Source of the DNA: Alphaproteobacteria bacterium
GTDB taxonomy: Bacteria; Pseudomonadota; Alphaproteobacteria; Rhodobacterales; Rhodobacteraceae
Reading direction: 5' to 3'
NCBI GenBank assembly: GCA_030425945.1
Contig: JAUHZL010000018.1
Coordinates: forward strand, 1-16,171
Length of the DNA stretch: 16,171 nucleotides
The translations under genes and the position numbers were made by a program. Positions 13,135 through 16,171 of this stretch are shown here, in pieces (the first letter of the stretch is position 1; the number at the start of each line of letters is the position of its first letter). The notes beneath the pieces were generated by a model, which saw nothing but the letters and a program-made list of their open reading frames with translations, did no database searches and was not told the DNA's origin.

Positions 13135-14155
13135 CCGCCGCCCGCCCCGCGCGACGCCGCACCGGCCCTTCACCCCGGACCCCGCGCAGATGGCGCTGCG
13201 CCCGGCGGTGTCCGGCAACACGGTCAACGGGCTGGGCGAGACGGAACTGCGCCGCCCGTCGATGGTCTACTGGGCGCCCGATCCCGACACGATCCCGCAC
13301 GGGGCGATGCAGCGCTGGTTCTACACCGTCGATCCGGGCGACCCGCGCTTCGATGCCGCCCGGGCGGAGCGCCACGCGATGGCCGCCGCACCGCCCGCGC
13401 CCCTCGCCCCGGAGCGGGCCGACCGCAGCCCGGAGGACTGGACCGCCGCGCTGGCCCGCTTCCCCCGGGCCGGGCTCTGCGAGAAGACCGGCGTCGCCCG
13501 CATGCGCCCCGACTGGGTCTATGACCACGCCGAGGTCTCCGAACAGACCGTGCTCGTCTTCGGCGTGCAGCACGACTTCGACGAAATCTCGCGCGCGCCG
13601 CACAGCGACGCCGGGGCCGAGGTGATGGCGCAGTACAACCGCGCCGCCCGCGTCGCGATCGAGGCCGCGAACTGGCTGCGGGCGCAGGGCTGGCCCGCCC
13701 GCCCCGTCACCGGCCCGATGACCGGCGAGATCACCCTGATCCCGCCCGCGCTGGAGGCCGGGTTCGGCGAGCTCGGCAAGCACGGCTCGCTGATCGACCG
13801 CGAGATGGGGGCCTCGTTCCGCCTGTCCGCCGTGCTGACAGACGCGCCGTTCGCGCCCACGCCCCGGGCCGAGCACGGCATCGACGCCTTCTGCGCCGCC
13901 TGCCGGGTGTGCGAGGACGCCTGCCCGCCGCTGGCGATCTCACCCGACAAGCAGACCGTGCGGGGTGTGACACGCTGGTATGTGGACTTCGACGCCTGCC
14001 TGCCGTTCTTCAACCAGACCCAAGGCTGCGCGATCTGCATCGCCGTCTGCCCCTGGAGCCGCCCCGGCACCGGGCCGCGGCTGGCCGAGAAACTCGCGCG
14101 GCGCGCCGCCCGCCTGACCGACGAGGAGACCGGCACCGATGCCGCACCGACGTGA
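13124..14155 (+). CDS. 4Fe-4S reductive-dehalogenase/QueG-like protein
   Basis: 343-residue iron-sulfur protein of the corrinoid-dependent RdhA/QueG superfamily. The C-terminal ferredoxin-like part has C257, C260, C263 and C267 (CxxCxxCxxxCP) and then C292, C302, C305 and C309 (GCAICIAVCPWSRPG), giving two cubane clusters. The preceding FGELGKHGSLIDREMGASFRLSAVLTD (from 214) matches the cobalamin-binding domain region of QueG and dehalogenases. There is no Tat signal, no membrane anchor gene and no extra N-terminal oxidoreductase, so it is cytosolic and unlike respiratory dehalogenases. It could reduce a tRNA base precursor or another substrate; reductive dehalogenation is unproven. The ATG at 13124 has GGAG 8 bases upstream. 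The C-terminus runs into an 11-base tandem repeat. Confidence 0.85.
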   Translation: MSRDRRPPRATPHRPFTPDPAQMALRPAVSGNTVNGLGETELRRPSMVYWAPDPDTIPHGAMQRWFYTVDPGDPRFDAARAERHAMAAAPPAPLAPERADRSPEDWTAALARFPRAGLCEKTGVARMRPDWVYDHAEVSEQTVLVFGVQHDFDEISRAPHSDAGAEVMAQYNRAARVAIEAANWLRAQGWPARPVTGPMTGEITLIPPALEAGFGELGKHGSLIDREMGASFRLSAVLTDAPFAPTPRAEHGIDAFCAACRVCEDACPPLAISPDKQTVRGVTRWYVDFDACLPFFNQTQGCAICIAVCPWSRPGTGPRLAEKLARRAARLTDEETGTDAAPT

Positions 14156-14189
14156 TACCGACGCAATACCGACGTTGCACCGACGCGGC
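14135..14189 (+). repeat. 11-base direct repeat, five copies, before ybeY
   Basis: ACCGA(C/T)G followed by four variable bases starts at 14135, 14146, 14157, 14168 and 14179, an exact 11-base period. The first two copies encode the tail of the Fe-S protein (its stop is at 14153-14155); the other three fill the gap before ybeY. Because 11 is not a multiple of 3, the repeat is not a protein repeat. One helical turn per unit puts all copies on the same DNA face. Confidence 0.8.
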
Positions 14190-14214
14190 CGGACGGCGCG
14201 GTTCGGGGGCCGGA

Positions 14215-14739
14215 ATGGCTGAGGCGCTGACCCTCGAAATCGACGTGCTCTGCGAGGACCCGCGCTGGGAGGAAGCCGGTCTCGACGAGATGACCGAGAC
14301 CGCCCTGCGCGCCACGCTGGGCCATCTCGGACTTGGAAACGGGTTTGAACTCAGCGTGTTAGGCTGCGACGACGCGCGCATCGCCGGGCTGAACGCCGAG
14401 TTCCGCGGCAAGCCCGCCGCGACCAACGTGCTGAGCTGGCCCGCCGAGGAACGCGCCGCCGACACTCCCGGCGCCCGCCCCGAGCCCCCCGCCGAGCCGG
14501 AACTGGGCGACATCGCCATCGCCTACGAGACATGCAGAAAAGAGGCGGACTCGCAGCGGAAACCCTTTCGAAACCATGTTCTGCATCTAGTTTGTCACGC
14601 AGTCCTGCATTGTCTCGGCTATGATCACATCGATGACGCGGATGCCACGCTGATGGAGGACACTGAACGGGCGATCCTTGCATCGCTCGGGGTCCCGGAC
14701 CCATATGACACGCTGACAAGGGCGCCGGATGCGCCCTGA
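14215..14739 (+). CDS. ybeY: endoribonuclease YbeY, rRNA maturation factor
   Basis: Zinc-dependent single-strand endoribonuclease acting in 16S rRNA 3'-end maturation and 70S quality control, cytosolic. 174 residues. FRGKPAATNVLSWP (63-76) is the conserved RNA-groove block, followed by an inserted acidic/Pro-rich segment (83-96) and GDIAIAYE. The zinc motif has H128, H132 and H138 within HLVCHAVLHCLGYDH. The ATG at 14215 follows GGGGGCCGGA. It is 59 bases after the Fe-S gene and 17 before corC. Oddly, about 14530-14720 uses codons rare in this window (AGA, AAA, TTT, CTA, GTT, TGT, GCA), as does a short block near 14332-14362. Confidence 0.96.
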   Translation: MAEALTLEIDVLCEDPRWEEAGLDEMTETALRATLGHLGLGNGFELSVLGCDDARIAGLNAEFRGKPAATNVLSWPAEERAADTPGARPEPPAEPELGDIAIAYETCRKEADSQRKPFRNHVLHLVCHAVLHCLGYDHIDDADATLMEDTERAILASLGVPDPYDTLTRAPDAP

Positions 14740-14756
14740 ACACATGGAAAGGACAG

Positions 14757-15689
14757 ATGGGCGACAGCACTGACCCGTCGTCCGGGGCGGCGCACCGCGC
14801 GCAGGACCCCGAGGACACGGACCAGACCGTTCCCCCCGACCAGGGGGGCGGCTTCATTTCGAGAGTGATCGGACTCTTTTCCTCGCCCGCACCAGATACC
14901 GGGTCGCCCCCGCCTGTGACCCACGCGCAAAGCGCGGCCGGGAGCGGGATCGGCATGGGCAACCTGCGCCGGATGCGGGTCGAGGACGTTGCCATTCCAC
15001 GCGCCGAGATCGTCGCGGTGCCCGCCGACATCGGGCTGCCGGAGCTGGTCGAGGTGTTCAAGACCAGCGGCATGACCCGCCTGCCGGTCTACTCGCGCAC
15101 GCTCGACACCCCGATCGGCCTCGTCCATCTCAAGGACTTCGCGCTGAACTACGGCTTCAACGGCAAGCCCGCGAAGTTCAGCCTCAAGGGCATGGTGCGG
15201 CCGCTGCTCTTCGCGCCGCCCTCGATGCCCATCGGCGTGCTGCTTCAGAAGATGCAGACCGAGCGGATGCACATGGCGCTGGTGGTCGACGAGTATGGCG
15301 GGGTCGACGGCCTCGTGACCATCGAGGACCTCATAGAACAGGTCGTCGGCGAGATCGCGGACGAGCACGACACGCCCGACGACGCGCTCTGGACCTCGGA
15401 GAAGACCGGCTGCTGGCTGGTGCAGGCCCGCGCGCCGCTGGACGAGTTGCAGGCCGAGCTCGGAATCGACCTGACCGAGGGCACCGAGGAAGAGGATGTC
15501 GACACGCTCGGCGGTCTCGTCTTCCTGCTGCTCGGCCATGTCCCGGCCCGGGGCGAGGTCGTGCCGCACCCCTCGGGGGCGCAGTTCGAGATCGTCGATG
15601 CCGACGCCCGCCGGATCAAGCGCATCCGCGTCCGCCTGCCCGGCAGCCGCCTCGCCACCGCGCCGGCGGTGCGTCCCGCAGCGGAATAG
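14757..15689 (+). CDS. corC: CorC/HlyC-type CBS-domain protein (hemolysin family)
   Basis: 310-residue cytosolic CBS-pair protein of the CorC/YbeX type, linked to magnesium/cobalt efflux and ribosome homeostasis; it lacks the DUF21 membrane domain of larger relatives. A low-complexity Pro/Ser/Gly leader covers 1-66. The CBS pair spans about 75-200, with MTRLPVYSRTLDTPIGLVHLKDF (from 106) and ALVVDEYGGVDGLVTIEDLIEQVVGEI (174-200). The CorC_HlyC C-terminal domain (about 213-296) contains EEDVDTLGGLVFLLLGHVP and IKRIRVRLP. The ATG at 14757 has AAAGGA close upstream. It lies between ybeY and lnt in the standard order, with 7 bases to lnt. Confidence 0.94.
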   Translation: MGDSTDPSSGAAHRAQDPEDTDQTVPPDQGGGFISRVIGLFSSPAPDTGSPPPVTHAQSAAGSGIGMGNLRRMRVEDVAIPRAEIVAVPADIGLPELVEVFKTSGMTRLPVYSRTLDTPIGLVHLKDFALNYGFNGKPAKFSLKGMVRPLLFAPPSMPIGVLLQKMQTERMHMALVVDEYGGVDGLVTIEDLIEQVVGEIADEHDTPDDALWTSEKTGCWLVQARAPLDELQAELGIDLTEGTEEEDVDTLGGLVFLLLGHVPARGEVVPHPSGAQFEIVDADARRIKRIRVRLPGSRLATAPAVRPAAE

Positions 15690-15696
15690 GAGCGCG

Positions 15697-16171
15697 ATGC
15701 CCCTGACCGGACCCGGCCCGCGCGGGTTGATGGTGCTGGCCGCCGCCGGGGGCGCGCTGGCGGCCTTCGGACAGGCCCCGTGGTCCCTGCCCTACCCGGC
15801 GCTGGCGGGGCTCGCCCTCGGTCTGTGGACCCTGATCCTGGCGCCCTCGGCGCGCGCAGGCTTCCTCGTCGGCTGGTCGATGGGCAGCGGCTACTTCGCG
15901 GTCGCGCTGCACTGGATCGTCCAGCCGTTCCAGGTCGATGCCGCGACCTATGGCTGGATGGCCCCCTTCGCGGCGATCTTCCTCGCGATGGGGCTGGGCC
16001 TCTTCTGGGGGCTGGCCGGGGCGGTGACGCAGGCACTCGGCCATGACCGCCCGGCGCTGGCGCGGGGCCTGCTGGCCGCGCTCGCGCTGACCGCAACCGA
16101 GATGCTGCGCAGCGTGGTGCTGACCGGCTTCCCCTGGGCGCTGATCGGCCACATCTGGTCGGCCTCCCCGC
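15697..16171 (+). CDS. lnt: apolipoprotein N-acyltransferase, N-terminal part
   Basis: Integral inner-membrane enzyme that adds the third acyl chain to the N-terminal cysteine of lipoproteins. 158 residues are visible before the window ends; the nitrilase-like catalytic domain lies outside. The start is the ATG at 15697 with AGGAG 5 bases upstream, 7 bases after corC. Visible are FGQAPWSLPYPALAGL (24-39), GFLVGWSMGSGYFAVALHWIVQPF (55-78), GWMAPFAAIFLAMGLGLFW (86-104) and EMLRSVVLTGFPWALIGHIWS, the usual N-terminal membrane-bundle motifs. Downstream of corC this is the expected gene. The upstream lipoprotein would be one of its substrates. Confidence 0.95.
   Translation, partial: MPLTGPGPRGLMVLAAAGGALAAFGQAPWSLPYPALAGLALGLWTLILAPSARAGFLVGWSMGSGYFAVALHWIVQPFQVDAATYGWMAPFAAIFLAMGLGLFWGLAGAVTQALGHDRPALARGLLAALALTATEMLRSVVLTGFPWALIGHIWSASP

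Noticed and set aside
13124..14155. organohalide-respiration dehalogenase system
   Set aside because: There is no Tat signal, no RdhB-like anchor and no regulator nearby; the size and cytosolic location fit a QueG-like or non-respiratory enzyme at least as well.
1..16171. CRISPR array, tRNA or insertion sequence
   Set aside because: No regularly spaced repeat with unique spacers, no cloverleaf with a CCA end and no transposase or terminal inverted repeats were seen on reading both strands.

Overview
The window is about 70% GC, with dense, uniformly oriented genes and few intergenic bases. It reads as chromosome of an alphaproteobacterium, most likely Rhodobacterales (Rhodobacter/Roseobacter type). 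Evidence for this is the class II (CP4-like) EPSP synthase, aroA and cmk in one cluster, and the miaB / phoH / ybeY / corC / lnt core with its short DUF21-less CorC. No tRNA, rRNA, CRISPR array, insertion sequence or phage gene was seen. The lineage call is inference from protein resemblance and gene order, not from a database search.

Left half, minus strand (8158 down to 1). Read in the direction of transcription it carries a conserved glycosyltransferase-like protein, trmB, an unrecognised membrane protein, aroA, a GFA/CENP-V zinc protein, a four-helix membrane protein, cmk, and a DUF2130 coiled-coil/nuclease-like protein. From aroA to DUF2130 the genes overlap by 4 bases or are 10-12 bases apart, so this looks like one operon. 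After a 141-base gap with terminator-like, dyad and possible promoter signals comes a second small unit: a secreted YCII-like protein, a cytoplasmic DGPF/YCII protein, and an ECF sigma factor of the DGPF-linked type (ECF42-like), which is cut by the window edge. A TGTCGA hexamer upstream of this unit is a candidate autoregulatory ECF promoter.

Right half, plus strand (8304 to 16171). miaB diverges from the glycosyltransferase-like gene across a 145-base region holding two perfect 15-base inverted repeats. After a 242-base gap (the largest gene-free stretch, with a strong hairpin and an AT-rich promoter-like island) comes a two-gene envelope unit: an OmpA-domain protein with a TTG start and a 100-residue lipoprotein. 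The two share an ungapped 33-residue module with 20 identities and two conserved cysteines. A rho-independent terminator closes this unit. Next, phoH (TTG start), an APH-like phosphotransferase, a corrinoid/4Fe-4S reductive-dehalogenase/QueG-like protein, ybeY, corC and lnt (partial) run as one tight operon. An 11-base direct repeat, present five times, spans the junction before ybeY.

Functional picture. Much of the window is housekeeping: tRNA modification (miaB, trmB), aromatic biosynthesis (aroA), nucleotide salvage (cmk), rRNA maturation and RNA quality control (phoH, ybeY) and envelope maintenance (corC, lnt, OmpA). Candidates for undescribed biology are the OmpA/lipoprotein twin module, the exported YCII protein tied to an ECF42-like sigma factor, and the kinase plus Fe-S protein inserted between phoH and ybeY. 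No gene-free stretch exceeds 300 bases.
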